Source: Qipengyuania huizhouensis (GTDB taxonomy: Bacteria; Pseudomonadota; Alphaproteobacteria; Sphingomonadales; Sphingomonadaceae). From it: a stretch of 64,000 nucleotides of DNA. The stretch lies in assembly GCF_019711635.1 (NCBI RefSeq), contig NZ_JAIGNT010000008.1:1-64000 (forward strand). The letters are read 5' to 3'. Both the position numbers and the translations under genes were made by a program. The notes beneath the pieces were generated by a model that was not told the origin of the DNA, ran no database searches, and worked only from the letters and a program-made list of their open reading frames with translations. Shown here one piece after another: positions 24,370-32,542 of this stretch. Position 1 is the stretch's first letter. Every line of letters begins with the position of its first letter.

Positions 24370-25161
24370 ATGATTGCCCTAAAAGATTCTCCCGCTGCAT
24401 TGGTTCTGGCCGGCACGCGGCCTGGCGGCGATCCTTTTGCGCGGTCGCTTGGTGTCGAACACAAGGGGCTGATCGATCTTGCCGGCACGACATTGCTGGA
24501 ACGGGTTGTATCGGCCCTCCGCGACGCAGGGATCGAGCGCATTGCTGTCAGCTGTGACGTCGGGCCTGTCGCCGATCTGGCGCGAGCTCTAGATACAGAG
24601 GTTTTGTACGCTGGATCGGGACCGAGCGAGAGCGTTGGCTCAGCATTCGACACGCTTGGTGCGCCGCTGCTTTTGACCACCTGCGATCATGCCCTTTTAC
24701 GGCCCGAATGGGTAAGGGAACTTATCGAGAAGACACCTGATGTCGCCGATCTTTCGGTGATGATGGCGGAACGTTCGGTGGTCGAGCGGGCTTTGCCGTC
24801 GGCCAGGCGCACATATATTCGGTTCTCCGACGGCGAATGGTCTGGATGCAATCTCTTCTATCTTCGGACTGCGGACGCCAGCAACGCGATCGACGTCTGG
24901 GCGAAAGTCGAGGCCGATCGCAAAAGGCCCTGGTTGATTGCCGCCCGGCTCGGCGTGCCCACTCTATTCCAGATGCTTTTGCGGAGGCTGAGCTTGTCAG
25001 AGGGCCTTGCGAGGCTCGGTAGCAGGATTGGGATCCGGGCATCACTCGTTGCTGCGAGCGATGGCCTTGCTGCAGTTGACGTAGACAAACTCGAAGATTT
25101 GGTGGCAGTTCAGGAAATTCTGCGGCAACGGAAATCCGCTACTACCGGAGAATCTATTTAG
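24370..25161 (+). CDS. Divergent MobA-like nucleotidyltransferase
   Basis: A 263-residue protein that starts like a nucleotidyltransferase, but the nucleotide loop is ALVLAGTRPGGDPFARSLG (about residues 10-28) followed by EHKGLIDLAG, instead of the usual GxGTRxG. The metal-site Asp106 lies in LLLTTCDHALL. The C-terminal third (LFQMLLRRLSLSEGLARLG) is amphipathic and may touch the membrane. Divergent from the CDP-alcohol transferase operon (111-base gap) and 38 bases before a methyltransferase. It may make an activated alcohol or sugar phosphate for the cluster. Substrate unknown. Confidence 0.7.
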   Translation: MIALKDSPAALVLAGTRPGGDPFARSLGVEHKGLIDLAGTTLLERVVSALRDAGIERIAVSCDVGPVADLARALDTEVLYAGSGPSESVGSAFDTLGAPLLLTTCDHALLRPEWVRELIEKTPDVADLSVMMAERSVVERALPSARRTYIRFSDGEWSGCNLFYLRTADASNAIDVWAKVEADRKRPWLIAARLGVPTLFQMLLRRLSLSEGLARLGSRIGIRASLVAASDGLAAVDVDKLEDLVAVQEILRQRKSATTGESI

Positions 25162-25199
25162 CGCTAAGCTCACCTCGTGCGAATCGCGCGGGAGAGACT

Positions 25200-25835
25200 A
25201 TGGGGATTAAGCGCTTTTACGATGCGCATTTAATGCCGCGCCTGATCACATTTGCATGTGGTCAAAAGGGAATCGAGAAGCGGCGCCGGGAAGTAATACC
25301 TTTGGCCGAAGGGCGCGTGTTCGAACTGGGTTGTGGCGGCGGGCTTAATCAGGCGCTTTATGACAGGGCGAAGGTAACCGACTTCGCGGGTATCGATCCT
25401 CATCCAAAATTGCTCGATGGTACGCGCGAGCGAACACGAGCGATGGGCTTCGAAAGCGATATTCGCGAAGGTGTCGGTGAGGAAATACCCTTTCCCGACG
25501 GTAGTTTCGACACTGCCGTGTGCACATATACGCTTTGTTCGGTTCAGGACCCCGAGAAGGTATTGAGCGAACTTCGCCGTATCCTCAAACCGCAAGGCAA
25601 GTTGCTCTTTCTGGAGCATGGCAAGGCACCGGATGCCGGTGTCGCGCGATGGCAGAAACGGATCGAACCGTTTTGGAGCCCGTTTGCCGGGGGGTGCCAT
25701 CTGACCCGTTCGATCGGCGCATCGTTGCGTGGTGCGGGTTTCGAAGTCGAGCCCTTCGGCCAAGCCTATCTCGAAAGCACTCCCAAAGCCCTGGGTTGGA
25801 TGGAATGGGGAGTGGCCCGGCGGGCAGGAGCCTGA
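25200..25835 (+). CDS. Class I SAM-dependent methyltransferase
   Basis: A 211-residue methyltransferase. Motif I is VFELGCGGGLNQAL (about residues 40-53), the acidic residue after strand 2 is in AGIDPHPKLL, and a post-I region EIPFPDGSFDTAVCTYTLCS is typical of UbiE-like small-molecule or lipid methyltransferases. The N-terminal YDAHLMPRLITFACGQKG and the later FWSPFAGGCHLTR resemble the membrane-associated METTL7-like group, which suggests a lipid or lipophilic substrate. GGGAGAG lies just before the ATG. Follows the divergent nucleotidyltransferase; a hairpin terminator follows. Confidence 0.85.
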   Translation: MGIKRFYDAHLMPRLITFACGQKGIEKRRREVIPLAEGRVFELGCGGGLNQALYDRAKVTDFAGIDPHPKLLDGTRERTRAMGFESDIREGVGEEIPFPDGSFDTAVCTYTLCSVQDPEKVLSELRRILKPQGKLLFLEHGKAPDAGVARWQKRIEPFWSPFAGGCHLTRSIGASLRGAGFEVEPFGQAYLESTPKALGWMEWGVARRAGA

Positions 25836-25846
25836 ACCTTTGCCTC

Positions 25847-25880
25847 CATCCCCGGGCGACTCGGATGCCGACCGGGGATG
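25847..25880. terminator. Bidirectional hairpin between methyltransferase and rne
   Basis: CATCCCCGG (25847-25855) and CCGGGGATG (25872-25880) form a perfect 9-bp GC-rich stem with a 16-base loop, centred in the 54-base gap between two convergent stop codons. The run of T residues after it is weak in both directions, so termination may be imperfect or Rho-aided. Position and stem strength make a shared terminator the likeliest role. Confidence 0.55.
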
Positions 25881-25889
25881 AAACGTTTG

Positions 25890-28595
25890 TCATTCGCCGA
25901 AGGTGCGTTGCCACCAACCGCGTTTCGGCGCGGCAGTCTCCTTGGGCTCGGCGTTGTCTTCGACCTTTGGCGGTGCGCTCGGAGTGGGTGTAGATACGGA
26001 ATCCTCGGCTTTGGATTTGCCGGCAGTCTGCGTATCATCCGACTTTTCTTGCGCTTTCTTGCGACGAGTACGCTTGGGCTTTTCTACCACTGCCTCGGCA
26101 GCGTCCGCTTGTGCTTCGTTTTCGACTTCAGCCTTTTTCCTACGCGTGCGCTTGGGCTTCGGAGTCTCTTCCGCGACCTCATCTACAGCTTCGCTATCAG
26201 CCTTTTTCTTGCGAGTGCGCTTGGGCTTCTCTGCCGCCGGTTCTTCGGTCTTGGCTTCATCAGCCTCTTGTTCGGTAGGTTCAACGACCTTCTTCTTGCG
26301 CCGTGGAGCACGTTTCTTGGGCTTTTCCTCGGCAGCTTGCGGAGCATCGTCGGGGCCCGCGACTACAGCCATATCGTCGGCCACCTGCTCGGAAACTTCC
26401 TCAAGCTTCTCAGGGCCGTCTGACTTCTGCTCGTTGTTACCGTTCTCGCCCCGACCTCGGCCGCCCCGGCGGCGGCCACCACGGCGACGACGCTTTTTCG
26501 GCTTATCGTCCGAGTTTTCGTTTTCGGAATCACCTTCCTGGTCGGTGTCGCTTTCGGATTCACCGGACTCGTCGCTCTGATCGCGATCCTTGTTGCGACC
26601 TCGGCCACCACGACGCCGACGACGCTTTCTGCGTGGCCGATCATCTTCGCTATCTTCTATGTCGGAGCTATCGACATCATCGTCTTCGTCCGCGTCGTCA
26701 CTTTCAATGACGTCGTCCTCTACGAGGGCTTCAAATTTCGGTGTGTCTTTTGGCTTCGGCCCATGGCTCGAGACGCTCATCTTTGCGCCTTCGTCTTCAC
26801 CTTCTGGAACCACTTCCACTATGACGCCATAGCGGTCTTCGATCTCAACGAGTTCCGCGCGCTTTTCGTTGAGCAGATAGACCGCCGCTTCGGTGCTGGC
26901 GGCAAGGCGGATTTTCGTGCCTTTGCCCTTGGCTGCCTCTTCTTCGATTAGGCGCAGCGCCGACAAGCCTGCAGAACTCGCGGTACGAACAAGGCCAGTA
27001 CCGTCGCAATGTGGGCACTCACGCGTGGTCGCTTCAAGCACTCCAGTGCGCAAGCGCTGACGGCTCATTTCCATCAATCCGAAACTGGAGATGCGTCCCA
27101 CCTGGATCCGCGCCCTGTCGTTCTTGAGCGCGTCCTTCATAGCCCGCTCGACCTTGCGAGTGTTCGAATGATGCTCCTGGTCGATAAAGTCGATGACCAC
27201 CAGGCCGGCCATGTCGCGCAGGCGCAACTGCCGGGCGATTTCCTTGGCCGCTTCCAGATTGGTCGAAAGCGCGGTCTGTTCGATATTATGCTCCTTGGTG
27301 GAGCGACCGGAGTTGATGTCGATGGAAACCAGTGCTTCAGTTGGGTTGATCACGAGGTAACCGCCCGACTTGAGCTGGACCACCGGGTCGTACATCGCCT
27401 TGAGCTGGTCTTCGGCGCCGTAGCGCTGGAACAGCGGTACGGGGTCGGCGTATTGCTTCACGCGCCGGGCATGGCTGGGCATGAGCATTTTCATGAAAGC
27501 CTTGGCCGACTTGTAGCCTTCTTCGCCCTCGACGACGACTTCCTCGATTTCTCGATTATAGATGTCTCGTATAGCCCGCTTGATCAGGTCGCTATCCGAA
27601 TGGATCAGGGCAGGGGCGGCGGACGCAAGGGTATTCTCGCGAATCTCGTCCCAAAGCCGGGCAAGATAATCGAAGTCGCGCTTGATTTCGGTCTTTGTGC
27701 GGGAAAGACCGGCAGTGCGCACGATCAAGCCCATGGTTTTGGGCAGCTTGAGATCGCTTACCACCTGCTTCAGGCGCTTCCGGTCGCTCGCCGAATTGAT
27801 CTTTCGGCTAATGCCCCCGCCATGGCTGCTATTCGGCATCAGCACGGTATAGCGGCCGGCCAGGCTGAGATAGGTGGTTAGAGCTGCGCCCTTGTTTCCG
27901 CGCTCTTCCTTTACGACCTGCACCAACAGAACCTGGCGGCGCTGGATGACGTCCTGGATCTTGTACTTGCGGCGCAGTGCCATGCGTTTCGCGCGCGCTT
28001 CGTCGACTTCCTGGGCGCGGCTCCGCCCTTTGCCCTGACGGCGTCCACGACCACGGCGCCCACGATCCTTCGAGCGACCTCCGTTTTCGTCCTCGTCGCT
28101 TTCGTCTTCTTCGTCCTCGTCCCGGTCGAGCTGACCTTCCTCGATCGTAGCGACATCGTCCTTGTCGGAGGTATCTACCTCTTCGAGACCGTCTTCGGCG
28201 AGATCTTCAGCAAGGGCTTCGGAGCTTTCGTCATCGGCGTCGTATTCGTCACCGGGCATTTCGCCCCGCTCTTCTTCTTCGGCGCGCAGACGCTGTTCTT
28301 CCTCGGCGACCTCAGCTTCCGCTGCCAGCAGGGCTTCACGATCTTCCTTCGGAATCTGGTAATAATCAGGATGGATTTCGCTGAAGGCGAGAAAACCGTG
28401 TCGGTTGCCGCCAAAGTCGACGAAGGCTGCCTGAAGAGACGGTTCTACCCGTGTAACCTTCGCCAGATAGATGTTGCCCTTGATCTGCCGTTTGTCGGCG
28501 GATTCGAAATCGAATTCCTCAATCCGGTTTCCCTTGAGGACCGCCACCCGGGTTTCTTCCTGGTGGCGCGCGTCGATTAACATGCGCGTTGCCAT
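25890..28595 (-). CDS. rne: Ribonuclease E
   Basis: A 901-residue RNase E, the endonuclease central to mRNA decay and rRNA/tRNA processing. The N-terminal S1 domain (from about residue 35) is split by an acidic, then Arg-rich insertion (about 90-215), as in other alphaproteobacteria. The catalytic half has the DNase-I-like core (VSIDINSGRST) and the zinc-link CPHCDGTG near 525-532. The C-terminal third is disordered, alternating acidic and basic, with four copies of a KPKRTRRKKA-like block that probably bind RNA or a degradosome partner. ATG at 28595 has GGAG 8 bases upstream; a second ATG at 28583 is less well placed. Confidence 0.96.
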   Translation of the reverse strand: MATRMLIDARHQEETRVAVLKGNRIEEFDFESADKRQIKGNIYLAKVTRVEPSLQAAFVDFGGNRHGFLAFSEIHPDYYQIPKEDREALLAAEAEVAEEEQRLRAEEEERGEMPGDEYDADDESSEALAEDLAEDGLEEVDTSDKDDVATIEEGQLDRDEDEEDESDEDENGGRSKDRGRRGRGRRQGKGRSRAQEVDEARAKRMALRRKYKIQDVIQRRQVLLVQVVKEERGNKGAALTTYLSLAGRYTVLMPNSSHGGGISRKINSASDRKRLKQVVSDLKLPKTMGLIVRTAGLSRTKTEIKRDFDYLARLWDEIRENTLASAAPALIHSDSDLIKRAIRDIYNREIEEVVVEGEEGYKSAKAFMKMLMPSHARRVKQYADPVPLFQRYGAEDQLKAMYDPVVQLKSGGYLVINPTEALVSIDINSGRSTKEHNIEQTALSTNLEAAKEIARQLRLRDMAGLVVIDFIDQEHHSNTRKVERAMKDALKNDRARIQVGRISSFGLMEMSRQRLRTGVLEATTRECPHCDGTGLVRTASSAGLSALRLIEEEAAKGKGTKIRLAASTEAAVYLLNEKRAELVEIEDRYGVIVEVVPEGEDEGAKMSVSSHGPKPKDTPKFEALVEDDVIESDDADEDDDVDSSDIEDSEDDRPRRKRRRRRGGRGRNKDRDQSDESGESESDTDQEGDSENENSDDKPKKRRRRGGRRRGGRGRGENGNNEQKSDGPEKLEEVSEQVADDMAVVAGPDDAPQAAEEKPKKRAPRRKKKVVEPTEQEADEAKTEEPAAEKPKRTRKKKADSEAVDEVAEETPKPKRTRRKKAEVENEAQADAAEAVVEKPKRTRRKKAQEKSDDTQTAGKSKAEDSVSTPTPSAPPKVEDNAEPKETAAPKRGWWQRTFGE

Positions 28596-29033
28596 TGATA
28601 ATTCTCCATGCGCTGCGGGGCGGGCTACTCCCGCCAAACCTGCTGCGCCTTATTGTAGGAAATCCGCTTTCCCCCGAAGGGTTTGCGGCATTTGGAAGCC
28701 AGCAAGTCGCATGGGCGAGAAGCTGGTGATTCGTGTCTGCGAGGCCGCCCTGAACCGATTTACGGCCCGTCCGTATCCACGGCACGGCAAGACGGTGAAC
28801 CGCCTGCATACTGTCGGCCGGAAGGGAGAGAAGCGTGTCCTGCATCAACCTGTACTATCGAAGCCGCGGCCGGAATGGCGACGGCATCCTCGGGAGAGTG
28901 ACCCTCTTCGTCGCGAATGGAGCGCGCCGATCGGAGGCACGGATTTTCCGAGTACCTGTTCGCTAGCACCGTGGGTATCACTCGGCAACTATATTGCGCC
29001 GTTCGTGCCTTCACCCCTAACCATAGGCCTACA
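28596..29033. other. 438-base intergenic region between rne and the amidase gene
   Basis: No coding sequence with a credible start and family match was found here on either strand. It must contain the divergent promoters and, on the minus strand, probably a long rne leader. Structured elements seen are the GGCGGG/CCCGCC hairpin near rne, a small CCC-TTCG-GGG hairpin around 28672-28682 (read on the minus strand), and two direct copies of CGGCCGGAA. No known RNA gene (tRNA, SRP RNA, 6S, tmRNA) was recognised, but a small RNA cannot be excluded. Confidence 0.5.
28619..28635 (-). promoter_or_regulatory. GC hairpin in the rne 5' leader
   Basis: On the rne strand GGCGGG-AGTAG-CCCGCC makes a 6-bp all-GC stem with a 5-base loop, ending about 24 bases before the rne start codon and just upstream of its GGAG ribosome site. 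In E. coli, hairpins in the rne leader mediate autoregulation by RNase E; a similar role is possible here, but this is inference. Confidence 0.4.
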
Positions 29034-29897
29034 ATGAAAGGCCCATTCCCGCTTTTAGCGATCACGCTGTTGCCTCTTGCCTTGATCGGAGGGCTGGTGA
29101 TGCTTGCGTGGGGTGCAGGTGTCGTCGGGCACGGTGCAGGGTTCGTAGCTCGCATTGAATTGCCGCGTGGAAATAGCCCTGTAGACTTGCCTGAGATCAA
29201 GGGTGCCTCCTCGCTGCCTTTAATCGTTATCGATGCAGGGCACGGCGGTCATGATCCGGGAGCATCGGCTCGCGGCTATGTGGAGAAGGATCTCGTCCTG
29301 GAGTTGGCACGAGCTTTGCGCGACGAGGTGGAGGACAGAGGCATAGCCAGGGTTGCGCTCACACGGGATAACGACACCTATCTGCTTCATGAAGAACGGT
29401 ACCGCATAGCTCAGCGTCTCGATGCGGATCTATTCCTGTCGCTCCATGCCGATAGTGCGGGCAGCCAGAATGAGGTCGCAGGAGCGAGCATCTATACGTT
29501 GTCGCTGGAAGCTTCGAGCCGAGCCGCAGCCCTGTTCGCCCAACGCGAGAATGCTTCCGACACGCTCGATGGTGTGGACCTGTCACGGCAGGATGAGGGG
29601 GTCAGCGATATCCTCGTTGAACTTTCGCAGAGACGAACCCAGGAGCAATCGAACCTGTTCGCATCGCTGATCGAGCGGGAAGGGCAGGGCATTATCCAGT
29701 TTCATCCGCAGGCGCGACGTTCGGCTTGGCTGGCCGTCCTGCGCGCTCCGGACGTTCCTTCCGTGCTCTACGAAAGCGGCTTCATTTCCAACGAGGGCGA
29801 CACAATGCGCCTCGCTTCCGAAGAGGGACGACTTGCTTTCGCTGAGGTTATGGCTCGAGCGATTGGAGCTTACCTGGCACGCCAAGAGGACAATTGA
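29034..29897 (+). CDS. N-acetylmuramoyl-L-alanine amidase (Amidase_3)
   Basis: A 287-residue periplasmic amidase that cleaves the peptide stem from MurNAc. Residues 5-27 form a hydrophobic signal anchor. The Amidase_3 domain (about 60-285) has the zinc ligands in IDAGHGGHDPG, GYVEKDL and FLSLHAD, and the catalytic Glu in LYESGFISN near 245. There is no N-terminal AMIN domain, so it is a minimal AmiA/C-type enzyme. The preceding gene space is the long rne intergenic region. It is followed after 63 bases by PBP1A, a recurrent pairing of a wall hydrolase and a wall synthase in alphaproteobacteria. Confidence 0.95.
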   Translation: MKGPFPLLAITLLPLALIGGLVMLAWGAGVVGHGAGFVARIELPRGNSPVDLPEIKGASSLPLIVIDAGHGGHDPGASARGYVEKDLVLELARALRDEVEDRGIARVALTRDNDTYLLHEERYRIAQRLDADLFLSLHADSAGSQNEVAGASIYTLSLEASSRAAALFAQRENASDTLDGVDLSRQDEGVSDILVELSQRRTQEQSNLFASLIEREGQGIIQFHPQARRSAWLAVLRAPDVPSVLYESGFISNEGDTMRLASEEGRLAFAEVMARAIGAYLARQEDN

Positions 29898-29960
29898 TCG
29901 CAGGGCGAGATTCTTGTTCTGGCATTGTCCAGAAAGCGCGTGCTAAGGCCGACCGCAATT

Positions 29961-32468
29961 ATGGTTGCCATTCCCAAACTGGAATATGTCCGACAGCGCC
30001 TGACGGGTGATCCTGCGCGTTTTCTCGCATGGATGCGCGATAATTGGCATGAAAGTCGGCGCCTGCGTGTGCTCACCTATCTCATCGGCATCGGTCTCAT
30101 TTTCCTGGTGCTAGCCTGGGCTTCGCTTGCGCGAAATTTGCCGGAAGCCGACTCGCTGCTCGAATATGAGACACCGCTGCCCACAGTAGTCCGCGGCGTG
30201 GATGGCGAGATTGTGCACTCCTATGCACGCGAGAGGCGCGTGCAGCTGCAATACGTCGATTTCCCGCAACAGATGATCGAGGCTTTCCTTTCGGCCGAGG
30301 ACAAGACCTTTTTCAGTCATGGCGGGGTCGATTTCACGGGAACGCTGAACGCCGTGGCCGATTACGCCACGAAATTCGGTTCCGGCGAGCGAGCCGTGGG
30401 CGGATCGACCATCACCCAGCAAGTGGCGAAGAACCTTCTCTTGGGAGACGAATATTCGGTCACCCGCAAGCTCAAGGAAATGATTCTCGCACAGCGCATT
30501 GAACAGGTTCTGACCAAGCAGGAGATTCTTGAGCTCTATTTGAATGAAATCCCGCTCGGTCGCCGCAGCTTTGGTGTTCAGGCCGCAGCCCGCGCCTATT
30601 TCGACAAGGACGTCGACGATCTGGATCTGCATGAAACCGCGTTTCTTGCCATTCTTCCCAAAGCGCCTGAGCGCTATGGTCGAGCACGCTACGAGGATCT
30701 GGCGATCGAGCGTCGAAATTTCGTTCTCGGTCAGATGGTTGCGAATGATTTCATAACCTCGGCGGAAGCAGAAGCAGCCAAGCGACAGCCTCTCGGTCTG
30801 GTACAGCAGCGCACTGAACGCTCTGCGGACGCAGGCTATTTTCTGGAAGAAGTTCGCCGCCAGTTGATCGACCGGTTCGGGGAAACTGCAGATGACGGGT
30901 CGAACAGTGTCTATGCAGGCGGGCTATGGGTACGTACCTCGCTGGACGTCGAATTGCAGGACGCTGCCCGTGACGCGTTGCGCGCGCAGCTTCTGCGTTA
31001 TCACGGTAACCGTGGGTACACCGGCCCGATCGCGACACTCAATCCGGACAATGGTGACCTGCACGGACAGCTTCTTTCCTCCAACATTTCGATCAATTAC
31101 GAGAACTGGCGCATCGGTGTTGTCACCGAAACCGGCTCCTCGCCCAAGATCGGCCTGACCAACGGCGAGGATCACGATCTATCGGGTGCCCCATCCTCTA
31201 TAAAAATCGGCGATGTCGTCGCCGTAGAGGAATCAGACAGCGGCTATCGGATAAGGGGTGTGCCGGAAGTGTCGGGTGCGTTTCTTGCCGCGTCGCCCAA
31301 GACAGGGCGAATTCTGGCTATGCAGGGTGGTTTCGACAGTCGTCTCGGCAGCTTCAACCGTGCGACGCAGGCGCTGCGCCAGCCAGGCTCGACGATCAAG
31401 CCTTTCGTTTACGCAGCTGCCCTGGATCACGGTATGACTCCTGCCACTATGGTGCCCGACCAGACCTTCTGCGTCTGGCAAGGTGCCAACCTCGGTGAAA
31501 AATGCTTCCGGAATTTCGGTGGCGGTGGTGGCGGTGAACACACCATGCGCTGGGGCCTTGAACAGAGCCGGAATCTGATGACGGTTCATATTGCCGACGA
31601 CACCGGCATGCAGAATGTCACAGAGACGATCAAGCGGCTCGGCATCGGTGATTACGAGCCTTATTATTCCTTCGCACTGGGAGCTGGCGACACGACCGTT
31701 GCAAAAATGGTCAATGGCTATGCTGCGCTCGCCAATTGGGGCCGCCAGCATGAGGGATCGGTCATCGATTATGTGCAGGACCGGCGCGGCAAGGTCATTT
31801 ATCGAAGTGACAATCGCGAATGCGTAAGTTGCAACATGGACGAGTGGGACGGACAACCGATGCCTCGCTTCGAGCCGGGCGGAAGACAGGTGCTGGACCC
31901 GCGCACGGCTTTTCAGGTGGTGCATATGCTGCAGGGCGTAGTGACCCGCGGCACAGCCGTTCGTCTGCGCAGCCTCGAACTGCCGCTTTTCGGAAAGACG
32001 GGGACTACAAATGGCCCGACCAACGCTTGGTTCGTAGGCGGCACACCCGATATTATCGCCGGCATGTATGTAGGCTTCGACCAGCCTCGCAATCTTGGTG
32101 GATGGGTACAGGGCGGCAATACCGCTGCGCCAATCATGAAACAGTTCATCGAACAGACGCGTGAGCGCTGGACTTCGGATGATTTTATCGCACCGCCCGG
32201 CATCCGAATGGTCAAGATCGACCGGCGTACCGGCAAACGCGTATTCGACGGATCGCCGAGTAACGATCCGACGGCCGCGGTTATTTGGGAGGCGTTCAAA
32301 CCCGATACCGAGCCAGCGCGTTCTACCCGATCCGATGAACTGGCTGCCCGTCGTAGCGAGATTCTTGACCTCATCCGCCGAGCGCGAGAGGGCGTGCGCG
32401 GAAGCCGCACCGAAGGGCGGTTCGAACAGCCCTCTGACTTCGTCGAGGATCAGGGCGGCATTTACTAG
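29961..32468 (+). CDS. mrcA: Penicillin-binding protein 1A (bifunctional)
   Basis: An 835-residue class A PBP. One N-terminal membrane span (about residues 37-55) is followed by the GT51 glycosyltransferase domain with EDKTFFSHGGVDF (catalytic Glu) and GGSTITQQVAKN, an OB-like insertion near 330-420, and the transpeptidase domain with the SxxK serine in QPGSTIKPF, SxN in QSRNLM and KTGT in FGKTGTTN. It polymerises and cross-links peptidoglycan in the periplasm. I chose ATG 29961; an in-frame TTG at 29925 has no better ribosome site. Confidence 0.95.
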   Translation: MVAIPKLEYVRQRLTGDPARFLAWMRDNWHESRRLRVLTYLIGIGLIFLVLAWASLARNLPEADSLLEYETPLPTVVRGVDGEIVHSYARERRVQLQYVDFPQQMIEAFLSAEDKTFFSHGGVDFTGTLNAVADYATKFGSGERAVGGSTITQQVAKNLLLGDEYSVTRKLKEMILAQRIEQVLTKQEILELYLNEIPLGRRSFGVQAAARAYFDKDVDDLDLHETAFLAILPKAPERYGRARYEDLAIERRNFVLGQMVANDFITSAEAEAAKRQPLGLVQQRTERSADAGYFLEEVRRQLIDRFGETADDGSNSVYAGGLWVRTSLDVELQDAARDALRAQLLRYHGNRGYTGPIATLNPDNGDLHGQLLSSNISINYENWRIGVVTETGSSPKIGLTNGEDHDLSGAPSSIKIGDVVAVEESDSGYRIRGVPEVSGAFLAASPKTGRILAMQGGFDSRLGSFNRATQALRQPGSTIKPFVYAAALDHGMTPATMVPDQTFCVWQGANLGEKCFRNFGGGGGGEHTMRWGLEQSRNLMTVHIADDTGMQNVTETIKRLGIGDYEPYYSFALGAGDTTVAKMVNGYAALANWGRQHEGSVIDYVQDRRGKVIYRSDNRECVSCNMDEWDGQPMPRFEPGGRQVLDPRTAFQVVHMLQGVVTRGTAVRLRSLELPLFGKTGTTNGPTNAWFVGGTPDIIAGMYVGFDQPRNLGGWVQGGNTAAPIMKQFIEQTRERWTSDDFIAPPGIRMVKIDRRTGKRVFDGSPSNDPTAAVIWEAFKPDTEPARSTRSDELAARRSEILDLIRRAREGVRGSRTEGRFEQPSDFVEDQGGIY

Positions 32469-32542
32469 CTGGCTCTAGACCTAACTTTACAATCGTCGTC
32501 CGAGCGCTAGGTGGGCGGACTAATCGTTTGAGGAATTGGATT

